From Fen731 sp964354265 (GTDB taxonomy: Bacteria; Actinomycetota; Humimicrobiia; Humimicrobiales; Humimicrobiaceae): a stretch of DNA of 41,622 nucleotides. The stretch's first letter is position 1. Each line of letters begins with the position of its first letter. Positions 1 to 7,959 of this stretch are shown here, piece after piece. The notes beneath the pieces are model-generated. The model worked only from the letters and a program-made list of their open reading frames with translations, did no database searches and was not told the DNA's origin. Position numbers and translations under genes: made by a program. The DNA is taken from the NCBI GenBank assembly GCA_964354265.1, contig CAYGYY010000008.1:1-41622 (forward strand), read 5' to 3'.

Positions 1-163
1 GGATTTTAAAACATAAAAAGAGATAATGCTTCGACTTGTATTCTTTGGCTGGCCAGAAAGAATTCGAACCATTGTAACAAGGAATAATTCAAAATTATAA
101 ACCTTGAATTAGTAACCCTGTTTAAAGCAGTATTTTTCTTATTGTCATTATTCAGATTAAATA

Positions 164-192
164 TTGCATAATATTTAATATTTATGTATAAT
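164..192 (+). promoter_or_regulatory. Predicted sigma70-type promoter of the arg operon
   Basis: A -35 hexamer TTGCAT (164-169) and a perfect -10 hexamer TATAAT (187-192) are separated by 17 bases, with transcription predicted to begin near 199, about 59 bases before argC. It is the best promoter match before the arg cluster. The surrounding sequence is very AT-rich, so chance matches are more likely than usual. Confidence 0.6.
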
Positions 193-197
193 ATACA
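165..197. promoter_or_regulatory. Possible tandem ArgR operator over the argC promoter
   Basis: TGTATA-A-TATACA (185-197) is a perfect 6-1-6 dyad lying on the -10 element. A weaker relative, TGCATAATATTTA (165-177), lies 20 bases upstream on the -35. Known ARG boxes are AT-rich dyads with TGAAT half-sites, usually paired with centres about 21 bases apart, so position and spacing fit repression by the ArgR encoded in this cluster. The half-sites differ from the consensus and the dyad is one base short, so this is a tentative call. Confidence 0.35.
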
Positions 198-257
198 AAA
201 CATAATATTAGTAATAGATTCTAGCAATAATAAAATATTCTAAATGGGTTTAAAATT

Positions 258-1385
258 ATGGGAGATAATCTAAAAAAGATCAAAGCAGCTGTTGCAGGAA
301 GTTCAGGATATACTGGACTTGAACTTTTAAAGCTTTTATTTGGACATCCTCATGTAAAGGTTGTAATTACAACTTCAAATACATACAGTGGGATAGCGGT
401 ATGTGAAGCTTTCCCCTCTTTTTATATAAAAAATGAAGCTGGATGTGAAGAAAAAGAGCAGCTTTATTTCACTTCTTATTCAGGATTAGATGAAGAAAGC
501 TTTAAGGAGATCGATATAATTTTTCTATGCCTTCCTGCTACAGAGTCGATGGAATTTGTAAAGAAATATCTAAACAGTTTCAAGGGTGTAATAATAGATA
601 TTGGCTCTGATTTCAGGATAAAAGAACCTGAAAATTACAGGCTCTGGTATGGAAAAGAGCATGTTCTCAAGGAATTGCTGAAAAATTTTGTGTACGGTCT
701 TCCTGAAATAAATGGAGATAAAATCAGGAGCTCAAAATATATTGCAAACCCGGGGTGCTATCCGACTTCAATATTACTTGCATTAGCACCGGTTATTTCA
801 AATAGTATGTTTGATGTCTGCGATATTAATGTTGACTCAAAATCAGGAGTCTCTGGAGCAGGAAGGAAATTAAAGAATGAGTATCTTTTCTATAGTCTAA
901 ATGATAATTTTTATGCATATTCACCTACAATGCATCGACATATAGGAGAGATCGAACAGGAGCTCGAAGTCCTGTCCGGAAAGGAAACCAGAATTTGTTT
1001 TACTCCGCATCTTTTGCCAATAGACAGGGGAATTTTTACTTCTGTCTATTGCAGGATATACCTGAAGAATCATAAATCCCTGAAAATTCAAGGCACAGCA
1101 TTAAAAAATGCCGGATATTTCAAGGAGCTTAAGAAAAAAATCAATATTGCTTTTGCAGATTTTTATAAAAACTCTTTATATGTAAGATTCTTGGGAGAGA
1201 AGATACCCCAGATAAAAGATGTAGCAGGGACGAATATGTGTCATATAGGGTATTCCCTTGATGAAAGGACCGGATATCTTAAAATATTCAGCGTCCTTGA
1301 CAATCTTATGAAAGGGGCTGCAGGCCAGGCTGTGCAGAATATGAATCTGGTATTTGGCTATGAACAGAAAGAAGGTTTATACTGA
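258..1385 (+). CDS. argC: N-acetyl-gamma-glutamyl-phosphate reductase
   Basis: ArgC catalyses the NADPH-dependent reduction of N-acetylglutamyl 5-phosphate to the semialdehyde, the third step of cytosolic arginine synthesis. The N-terminal nucleotide-binding motif GSSGYTG is at residues 14-20. The active-site cysteine is Cys167 in NPGCYPTS, and the conserved histidine region HRHIGEIEQE follows near residue 226. At 375 aa it is somewhat longer than the usual ~345. The ATG at 258 has only a weak ribosome site, but the first glycine motif follows closely, as in the family. It is the first gene of the arg cluster; its stop is one base before the argB ATG. The gene normally next in similar clusters, argJ, is not there. 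Confidence 0.96.
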   Translation: MGDNLKKIKAAVAGSSGYTGLELLKLLFGHPHVKVVITTSNTYSGIAVCEAFPSFYIKNEAGCEEKEQLYFTSYSGLDEESFKEIDIIFLCLPATESMEFVKKYLNSFKGVIIDIGSDFRIKEPENYRLWYGKEHVLKELLKNFVYGLPEINGDKIRSSKYIANPGCYPTSILLALAPVISNSMFDVCDINVDSKSGVSGAGRKLKNEYLFYSLNDNFYAYSPTMHRHIGEIEQELEVLSGKETRICFTPHLLPIDRGIFTSVYCRIYLKNHKSLKIQGTALKNAGYFKELKKKINIAFADFYKNSLYVRFLGEKIPQIKDVAGTNMCHIGYSLDERTGYLKIFSVLDNLMKGAAGQAVQNMNLVFGYEQKEGLY

Positions 1386-1386
1386 A

Positions 1387-2358
1387 ATGGCATCAAATAA
1401 TAATGATTGCAATGGGATAAAAAAAGATATCGAGTTTTATAATGGTAACGAGAATAAGATAGAGAGTGTTTACTTTAACAAAGCCATGGTGCTGCTTGAA
1501 GCCCTGCCCTATATAAAGGAGTATTTTGAAAAGACAGTCGTAGTAAAGATCGGCGGAGCCATGATGGAGGATGACGAAATAATGCAGGGCGTGTTGGATG
1601 ATATTATCCTAATGAAATATGTTGGCATCAGGGTGATTCTTATTCATGGTGGTGGGAAACAAATAACTCAGCTTATGAACGAAAAAAAAATTGAAGTGGA
1701 GTTCGTAGACGGCTTAAGGGTAACATCAAAGGAATCTATTGATGTTGTTCGTATGGTACTGATGGGAAGCATAAACTCTAAAATCGTAGCATTATTGAAC
1801 AAGCATGGAAATGAAGCAATAGGCGTTTCCGGAAATGATGGTAATTTTATAAAATGCAGAAAAAAATATTATAAAAAAGCAGGCATTGAGATAGACCTGG
1901 GTTATGTTGGCGAGATAACTGAAATAGACTCCAGTTTTATAAAGAATATCCTTTCGGGAGATTATATCCCGGTAATAGCCACCCTTGGCACAGACGGGAT
2001 AGGGAATTTTTATAATATCAATGCTGACACCTGTGCCAGCGAGATAGCAATATCAGTAAATGCTAAAAAACTTATCCTTCTAACGGACGTGGATGGCATA
2101 GCAGGTACGGGTGGAAAAAACAGCATAGAGACAGGCTTTTTAGAAAAAAAACTAATATCATCTCTTTCATCTGTAAAATGTGAAGAGATGATTAGAAGTG
2201 GGGAAATTGAAGCAGGAATGATACCAAAAGTAAAAGCCTGTATTACTGCATTAGCGGGGGGAGTAGAGAGGGCATACATTTTAAACGGTACGACTCCGCA
2301 CTCGATACTGGTAGAGATATTCACTGATAAAGGTATTGGCACGATGATTACGATATAG
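1387..2358 (+). CDS. argB: Acetylglutamate kinase
   Basis: ArgB phosphorylates N-acetylglutamate, the second arginine step. The amino acid kinase fold is evident: VVVKIGG with Lys54, then HGGGKQ near residue 88, and a C-terminal EIEAGMIPK region. I chose the ATG at 1387 (323 aa) over a TTG at 1354 inside argC, because GAAAGAAGG lies before it and the extra residues look non-conserved. The first ~30 residues are Asn/Lys-rich and low in complexity. They are followed by an N-terminal helix (KAMVLLEALPYIKEYF) of the type found in hexameric, arginine-inhibited kinases. In known systems that feedback goes with the cyclic pathway that recycles acetyl groups, so the absence of argJ from the cluster is notable. 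A TTG start would overlap argC by 32 bases. Confidence 0.95.
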   Translation: MASNNNDCNGIKKDIEFYNGNENKIESVYFNKAMVLLEALPYIKEYFEKTVVVKIGGAMMEDDEIMQGVLDDIILMKYVGIRVILIHGGGKQITQLMNEKKIEVEFVDGLRVTSKESIDVVRMVLMGSINSKIVALLNKHGNEAIGVSGNDGNFIKCRKKYYKKAGIEIDLGYVGEITEIDSSFIKNILSGDYIPVIATLGTDGIGNFYNINADTCASEIAISVNAKKLILLTDVDGIAGTGGKNSIETGFLEKKLISSLSSVKCEEMIRSGEIEAGMIPKVKACITALAGGVERAYILNGTTPHSILVEIFTDKGIGTMITI

Positions 2359-2395
2359 TTATTTATTGATTTTTATAGAATGGCTGGTATTTACA

Positions 2396-3652
2396 ATGGC
2401 AAGAAACAAAGATAAAGAAAATGCAAGAAAAATTTCAGTTTTAACTCACGAAACTGACAACAACAGCATAGTGTTTGATGAGGGAAGCAGGTACCTGATG
2501 CAGACATACTCAAGATTGCCGGCCGTATTTACCAGGGCAAAGATGCAGTATTTATGGGATGCAAATGGCAAAAAATATGTTGATTTTATAGCGGGATATG
2601 GTTGCCTGAATGTAGGGCACAGCAATCCTCTTGTAGTTTCAAGACTTCTAAAACAAATCAAGGATATTGTGCAGCCGTCCAATGTTTATTACAGTAAACC
2701 ACAAGTAGAGCTTGCAAAAAAACTTTGCGAAGCCACCGGTTTTGGAACAAAAGTATTTTTTTCAAACAGCGGAACCGAAGCTATTGAAGCTGCGGTAAAA
2801 CTTGCTAGAAAATATTCAAAAGAGAAGTATTCCAATAAGCGCTATAAGATAGTGTCTTTTTATAAATCTTTTCATGGCAGGACACTCGGAGCTCTTTCAG
2901 CAACTGCCCAGGAGGAAAAACAGAAAATATTTGAACCTCTGGTTGAAGGTTTTGATTATGCCAGGTTAAACGACATTGATTCAGTAATGGAAAAAATCGA
3001 CAGCAATACCTGCGCAATCCTTATAGAGCCAGTGCAGGGAGAAGGTGGAATCAATATCGCAGAAAAGGCATTTATGTCAAATCTCAGGAAAATATGCACT
3101 GAAAAAAATATACTTCTCATCCTTGATGAGGTCCAGACAGGGTTTGCCAGGACCGGCAGGATGTTTGCATACCAGCATTACAGGATAATGCCGGATATTC
3201 TTGTGCTTGCCAAAAGCATTGGCGGGGGTATGCCGCTTGGTGCAATAGTATCTGACGATGCCATAAGCAGTGTTTTTGTACCTGGCAGCCATGGCTCTAC
3301 TTTCGGTGGAAATGCTGCTTCATGCGCAGCCGGGTGCGCAGTAATTGATTATCTCACAAAAAATGATCTTGCCAAACGCGCAGATGAGCTTGGGAAGTAT
3401 TTTATGAAGGGGCTTGAAGGGCTCAAAGCAAAGCATTCTATTTTCAGCGAATTAAGAGGCCTGGGACTGATGATAGGCGTTGAGCTTTCAAAACCTGTAG
3501 CGGCTGAGATCGTTTCAAAAGCTCTTGACGCTGGATTTATTATAAACAAAGTTTCCCCGGTAATCCTGCGGTTTTTACCAACCCTTGTAATAGAGAAATA
3601 TGATATTGACAGGCTTTTTAAATGGCTGGACAAAAATCTTGGAAAATTCTGA
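2396..3652 (+). CDS. argD: Acetylornithine aminotransferase
   Basis: ArgD is a class III PLP-dependent aminotransferase that converts N-acetylglutamate semialdehyde to N-acetylornithine using glutamate. Family marks are SNSGTEAIEAA (phosphate-binding loop), LDEVQTGFARTG, and the PLP-binding Lys273 in AKSIGGGMPLG. Starting at the ATG at 2396 gives 418 aa; an upstream in-frame start at 2366 would add ten hydrophobic residues (MIFIEWLVFT) not expected in this cytosolic enzyme. The ribosome site is weak for either choice. It lies 37 bases after argB, in the same transcription unit. The family overlaps in sequence with other omega-amino aminotransferases (for example succinyl-diaminopimelate aminotransferase), but the cluster makes the arginine role the natural reading. 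Confidence 0.94.
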   Translation: MARNKDKENARKISVLTHETDNNSIVFDEGSRYLMQTYSRLPAVFTRAKMQYLWDANGKKYVDFIAGYGCLNVGHSNPLVVSRLLKQIKDIVQPSNVYYSKPQVELAKKLCEATGFGTKVFFSNSGTEAIEAAVKLARKYSKEKYSNKRYKIVSFYKSFHGRTLGALSATAQEEKQKIFEPLVEGFDYARLNDIDSVMEKIDSNTCAILIEPVQGEGGINIAEKAFMSNLRKICTEKNILLILDEVQTGFARTGRMFAYQHYRIMPDILVLAKSIGGGMPLGAIVSDDAISSVFVPGSHGSTFGGNAASCAAGCAVIDYLTKNDLAKRADELGKYFMKGLEGLKAKHSIFSELRGLGLMIGVELSKPVAAEIVSKALDAGFIINKVSPVILRFLPTLVIEKYDIDRLFKWLDKNLGKF

Positions 3653-3703
3653 CAAATGAAAACTCAGTTAACCGATTGTTAAAAGACAGAGAGGCAGTAT
3701 GCG

Positions 3704-4645
3704 GTGCAAAACAAAATAAATGAGAATAATATAAAAAAGAAAGATTTCATTACCCTGAAAGATTATTCATCTGCAGAAATAAAATATATGCTGGGACTTG
3801 CAGCGAAATTGAAAAAAGACAGGAAGATTTATTGCGACCTTTTAAAAGGGAAAAACATAGCAATGCTTTTTGATAAACATTCTACAAGAACGAGGCTGTC
3901 GTTTGAAGCAGGCATTTCACAGATGGGGGGAAACTGTATATATCTTTCAGCAGAAAACCTTCAGATAAAAAGAGGAGAAACGCTGGAAGACAGCGCAAGA
4001 GTATTTGGAAGGTATCTTGATGGTCTTGTGATAAGGACATTTGAACATCAGACTGTTGAGACTTTTGCAAAATATAGCGGTATCCCGGTAATAAACGGGC
4101 TGACAGACAATTATCATCCATGCCAGGTATTATCAGACCTCTTTACGATTGATGAGATGGGATTATTGGACACATCACTTAAGTTTACATATGTAGGGGA
4201 CTGCAACAATGTGTCAAACAGCCTGATGATAGGATTTGCAAAGCTGGGAATAGATATAACAATTGGATGCAGCAGTAAATATGAACCCGATAACGGAGTG
4301 CTGGAATATACACTAAATATAGCGCAAGAAAGCGGAAGCAGGATTATTTTAAAATATGACCCTGCTGAAGCAGTGGATGGTGCGGATATAATTTATACAG
4401 ATGTATGGGTAAGCATGGGCGACAGGCATTCTGATGAAAAGACAGCAGAACTTTTTAAATTCCAGGTAAATAAAAAATTGCTTTCCCATGCCAATCCCGG
4501 CGTAAAAATAATGCATTGCCTGCCTGCGCACAGGGAAATGGAGATAACATCTGAAGTCCTTGACGGGAGCCATTCAATTGTATGGCAGCAGGCTGAAAAC
4601 AGGCTTCATGCCCAGAAAGCGCTTCTTGTATATCTTTACTCATGA
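3704..4645 (+). CDS. argF: Ornithine carbamoyltransferase
   Basis: ArgF joins carbamoyl phosphate and ornithine to give citrulline. The carbamoyl-phosphate loop STRTR lies within FDKHSTRTRLSFE, followed by the HPCQ motif in DNYHPCQVLSDL. The ornithine-side motif HCLP is present in IMHCLPAHR near the C-terminus. Its length of 313 aa is normal. The GTG start at 3704 is supported by AGAGAGGCAG about nine bases upstream. It sits between argD and argR in the arg operon. Aspartate carbamoyltransferase is excluded by the HCLP motif and the context. Confidence 0.96.
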   Translation: MQNKINENNIKKKDFITLKDYSSAEIKYMLGLAAKLKKDRKIYCDLLKGKNIAMLFDKHSTRTRLSFEAGISQMGGNCIYLSAENLQIKRGETLEDSARVFGRYLDGLVIRTFEHQTVETFAKYSGIPVINGLTDNYHPCQVLSDLFTIDEMGLLDTSLKFTYVGDCNNVSNSLMIGFAKLGIDITIGCSSKYEPDNGVLEYTLNIAQESGSRIILKYDPAEAVDGADIIYTDVWVSMGDRHSDEKTAELFKFQVNKKLLSHANPGVKIMHCLPAHREMEITSEVLDGSHSIVWQQAENRLHAQKALLVYLYS

Positions 4646-4714
4646 TAAGAAAAAAAGTAACTGATTGGAAATGAGCTTAAATAGAATGGATGATCAAATA
4701 AAAAAGGGGCTTTA

Positions 4715-5176
4715 TTGAATATGAACAGGCCTGAAAGATTGAAAGCAATAAGGGAAATAATAAAAACTAATAAGATATCTTCACAGGATAGATTGCTTGC
4801 AGAGCTGAAAAAATCCGGTTTTAATGTTACGCAGGCCACAGTTTCAAGGGATATGCAATACTTGAGCCTTATAAAAGTCCATGATGCTGACCGAAATGAA
4901 TATTATTCAATGGGAACAAAATATGTTAGCGATCCCAATGCAGGCATAAGGAAGTTGAAGACAAAATTTGAAGAAAACGTGCTTTCAGTGGAAAGGGCAA
5001 ATAATATAATAGTAATAAAGACAAACCCTGGTGAAGCCCAGGGAGTTGCAGCGGCAATTGACAGCTCAAATTTTACTGAGATACTGGGTACTGTTGCAGG
5101 AGATGATACTATAATATGCATAATTGAGAATGAATTCGGTGCAAAAAAGATATTGGAGCTTTTCAGGCATTACTGA
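4715..5176 (+). CDS. argR: Arginine repressor
   Basis: ArgR/AhrC-type regulator that binds ARG-box operators when loaded with arginine and represses the biosynthetic genes. The N-terminal winged helix includes VSRDMQYLSLIKV, and the C-terminal oligomerisation and arginine-binding domain carries GTVAGDDTIICI. The length (153 aa) matches the family. AAAAAGGGGC at 4701-4710 is best spaced for the TTG at 4715; the ATG at 4721 is the alternative. The repressor lies inside the operon it probably controls, as in actinobacterial argCJBDFRGH clusters, giving autoregulation if the argC promoter is its target. Confidence 0.94.
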   Translation: MNMNRPERLKAIREIIKTNKISSQDRLLAELKKSGFNVTQATVSRDMQYLSLIKVHDADRNEYYSMGTKYVSDPNAGIRKLKTKFEENVLSVERANNIIVIKTNPGEAQGVAAAIDSSNFTEILGTVAGDDTIICIIENEFGAKKILELFRHY

Positions 5177-5238
5177 AAAACAAAACCTTAGACCATAAAT
5201 ATGAAAATGACATTTTAAAGAAAGGAAATCCAGGGAAG

Positions 5239-6435
5239 ATGACAGGAAAAGTGATACTTGCTTACTCCGGGGGCCTTGATACTTCGGTGTCGATAAAATG
5301 GATAAAAGAAAATTATGACATGGAGGTCATCGCAGTCCTTATTGATTGCGGGCAGCCCGATGATTTGAATGAAGCTTACCAAAGAGCGCTATTGAATGGT
5401 GTCAATAAAGCTGTAATAGTAGATGCGAAAAAAGATTTTATCGATAATTTTATCTCTGCATCCATAAAAGCAAACCTGAAATATGAAAAGAATTATGTGC
5501 TTGCTACAGCACTTGCAAGGCCCCTGATTGTTAAAAAACTTGTAGAAGCCGCAGAGTCAGAGGGCGCCGGAGCAATAGCCCATGGCTGCACTGCAAAAGG
5601 CAATGACCAGGTCAGGTTTGATGTTGGGATAAGGAGCTTGAATCCTGCTTTAAAGATAATAGCGCCATTAAGGGAATGGAATATGACAAGAGAAGCAGAG
5701 ATAGAATATGCCAGGCAGCATAATATAAAGATAAATGTTACAAAAAAATCTCCATACAGCATAGATGAGAATCTATGGGGCAGGAGCATAGAATGCGGAC
5801 TGCTTGAGAACCCCTGGGTAGAACCACCGGAAGATATTTATGCCTGGACCAGGATCACTAAAAAAACAGGGGATTCTGAATATATAGAAATTGAGTTTAA
5901 AGAAGGCATCCCTGTTTCACTTAACGGGAAAAGACAGGATATGCTCAGCTTAATAAAAGACTTAAACAGTATTGCAGGGTCTTACGGTATAGGCAGGGCT
6001 GATATGGTCGAAAATCGTCTTATCGGCATAAAGTCAAGAGAGATATATGAAGCGCCTGCTGCAGTCGTACTTATCGAGGCCCACAGGCAGCTTGAAAGCC
6101 TTATACTTGATAGGGAAGTGCTGCATTATAAATATATACTTGAAGAAAAGATGGCAGAAATGGTTTATTACGGATTATGGTATACGCCTCTTATGGATTG
6201 CCTGAAAAGCTTTGTGGATTCAAGCCAGGAATATGTCAGCGGCACAGTTAAAGTAAAACTTGAATATAAAAACTTTGCAGTTTGCGGAAGAAAATCGCAA
6301 TATTCATTATACGACCTCAGCCTTGCTACTTATGACAGCGGTGATCTTTTTGACCCGAAGCATTCTGAAAGCTTTATAAAGATCTGGGGATATCCATATG
6401 AAATACTTGGTTTAAAGGGACGGATTAAAAAATAA
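5239..6435 (+). CDS. argG: Argininosuccinate synthase
   Basis: ArgG condenses citrulline and aspartate to argininosuccinate with cleavage of ATP to AMP and PPi. The N-type ATP pyrophosphatase loop AYSGGLDTS is at residues 8-16, and HGCTAKGNDQVRFD is the substrate-binding signature. At 398 aa it matches the ~400 aa bacterial enzyme. The start at ATG 5239 has AAAGGAAA at 5221-5228 upstream. It is the sixth gene of the cluster and is followed by argH after 30 bases. Confidence 0.97.
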   Translation: MTGKVILAYSGGLDTSVSIKWIKENYDMEVIAVLIDCGQPDDLNEAYQRALLNGVNKAVIVDAKKDFIDNFISASIKANLKYEKNYVLATALARPLIVKKLVEAAESEGAGAIAHGCTAKGNDQVRFDVGIRSLNPALKIIAPLREWNMTREAEIEYARQHNIKINVTKKSPYSIDENLWGRSIECGLLENPWVEPPEDIYAWTRITKKTGDSEYIEIEFKEGIPVSLNGKRQDMLSLIKDLNSIAGSYGIGRADMVENRLIGIKSREIYEAPAAVVLIEAHRQLESLILDREVLHYKYILEEKMAEMVYYGLWYTPLMDCLKSFVDSSQEYVSGTVKVKLEYKNFAVCGRKSQYSLYDLSLATYDSGDLFDPKHSESFIKIWGYPYEILGLKGRIKK

Positions 6436-6465
6436 ATAAATTATAAGCGCAGGAATAAGAAACAA

Positions 6466-7914
6466 ATGGATAAAGATAAATTATGGAAGGGCAGGATAGA
6501 CAAAGCGCCGGATATCCTTGCAGAAAAGTTTACATCATCTATATATATTGACAGGAATCTATATTTACAGGATATTGCAGGTACTGCTGCCTATGCAATA
6601 GGCCTTGAAAGTATCGGGATAATTTCTGTTGCTGAACTTAAAGAAATACTTACAGGATTAAAGAAAGTAAAAGAAAAAATAAGCTCAGGTAAAGTAAGCT
6701 TTGAGGATTATGAAGACATACACAGCTTAATAGAATATGAACTTGTAAATATTACTGGCGAAGCTGCCAGAAAGATACACACTGGAAGAAGCAGGAATGA
6801 CCAGATAGTGACGGATGAGCTCATACTGTTAAAGCATGCTAACTTTGAAATGCTGCAGTTTCTTACCGGCCTGCAAAATGCAATCCTGAAAAAAGCTGAG
6901 GAAAACAAGGATCTTGTATTTCCTGCATACACACACATGCAGAAGGCGCAACCTGTTCTTGTATCCCATTATCTGCTTTCATATTTTGAAAAATTCTCAC
7001 GGGACATTGAAAAATTTTTCAGAAATTTCAATGACTGTGATTACCTGCCTCTTGGAGCCGGGGCTTGCACCGGAAGCGGTTATCCGGTTAATACAAAACT
7101 TATTGCGGAATTACTTAAATTCAGCCGGATAGGCTCAAACAGCATGGATATTGTAAGCAGCAGGGATTTCATAATTGATTTTATATATTGCTGCAGTATG
7201 ACTATGCTTGATTTGAGCAGGTTCTGTGAAGACCTTATAATTTATAATACACAGGAGTTTTCATTTGTAGAAATAGATGATTCTTTCTGTACCGGAAGCA
7301 GCATAATGCCACAGAAAAAGAACCCTGACATACTGGAAATAATAAGAGGTAAAAGCGCATTGGTAATAGGAAATCTAATGCAGGTATTTACCCTGATGAA
7401 AGGTTTGCCATCAACCTATAACAGTGATATGCAGGAAGACAAAAAAATATTTTTTAATGCATACCGGGAGACCCTGGAAAGCCTTAAGATATTTGTAAAA
7501 GTGCTCGAAAGTATAGAATTTAAAGGGGACAAAATGTCTGAAAGTTGTGCTTCAGGTTTTTTGGAGGCTACGGATGCAGCAGACTACCTGGTGAAAAAAG
7601 GTGAGTCGTTCAGGAGTGCCCATAATATTATTGGTAGGCTAGTAAAGTACTGCATTGAGAATAATCTATTGCTGAAAAATATTCCGCTTGAAAAATTACA
7701 ATGCTATTCAAAGTATTTTGACAGGGATTTTTACAGCTTTATCACTACAAATAACAGCATCGCTGCAAAAGTTACAGGATGCGGAACATCTATAAAATCA
7801 GTTAAAAGCATGCTCAGAAATCACAAAAAAACAGTTGGCCGATTCAAGGAAAAACTTCAAGAAATCAAAACAAGAATCCCTGAACCTGACGAGATAATAG
7901 CAAGCAATATATAA
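6466..7914 (+). CDS. argH: Argininosuccinate lyase
   Basis: ArgH splits argininosuccinate into arginine and fumarate, the final step of the pathway. It belongs to the fumarase/aspartase superfamily: HTGRSRNDQ near the N-terminal third, the TAYTHMQ-like region (AYTHMQKAQP), and the flexible signature loop GSSIMPQKKNPD with candidate catalytic Ser278/Ser279. Its 482 aa is slightly above the usual ~460, mostly from the C-terminal part. The ATG at 6466 follows GCGCAGGAATAAG, a modest ribosome site. It closes the arg pathway in this cluster. Confidence 0.96.
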   Translation: MDKDKLWKGRIDKAPDILAEKFTSSIYIDRNLYLQDIAGTAAYAIGLESIGIISVAELKEILTGLKKVKEKISSGKVSFEDYEDIHSLIEYELVNITGEAARKIHTGRSRNDQIVTDELILLKHANFEMLQFLTGLQNAILKKAEENKDLVFPAYTHMQKAQPVLVSHYLLSYFEKFSRDIEKFFRNFNDCDYLPLGAGACTGSGYPVNTKLIAELLKFSRIGSNSMDIVSSRDFIIDFIYCCSMTMLDLSRFCEDLIIYNTQEFSFVEIDDSFCTGSSIMPQKKNPDILEIIRGKSALVIGNLMQVFTLMKGLPSTYNSDMQEDKKIFFNAYRETLESLKIFVKVLESIEFKGDKMSESCASGFLEATDAADYLVKKGESFRSAHNIIGRLVKYCIENNLLLKNIPLEKLQCYSKYFDRDFYSFITTNNSIAAKVTGCGTSIKSVKSMLRNHKKTVGRFKEKLQEIKTRIPEPDEIIASNI

Positions 7915-7959
7915 TTGCACAACATGCACCTGCGGTTTTAGCTGTCTGACTGGTATTTT

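Larger units (their letters stand above)
1..257. other. Upstream intergenic region, no gene
   Basis: I see no supported gene here. A short frame on the minus strand (6-227) has an unremarkable, AT-driven composition and overlaps the predicted argC promoter, so I do not call it. The stretch holds two imperfect hairpins: TTCTTT at 41-46 with AAAGAA at 57-62, and a CAAGG/CCTTG stem (78-82 with 102-106) enclosing ATAATT/AATTAT. Neither is followed by a T run, so neither looks like an intrinsic terminator. Confidence 0.6.

Noticed and set aside
46..121. Possible tRNA gene on the minus strand (GGTTCGAATTC then a GCCA-like end).
   Set aside because: The T stem has a mismatch and a G-T pair, and no acceptor 5' strand (TGGCCAG) occurs at the right distance; no D or anticodon arm is seen.
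6..227. Small minus-strand reading frame of 73 codons.
   Set aside because: No ribosome site or recognisable domain; it overlaps the argC promoter and is AT-driven.
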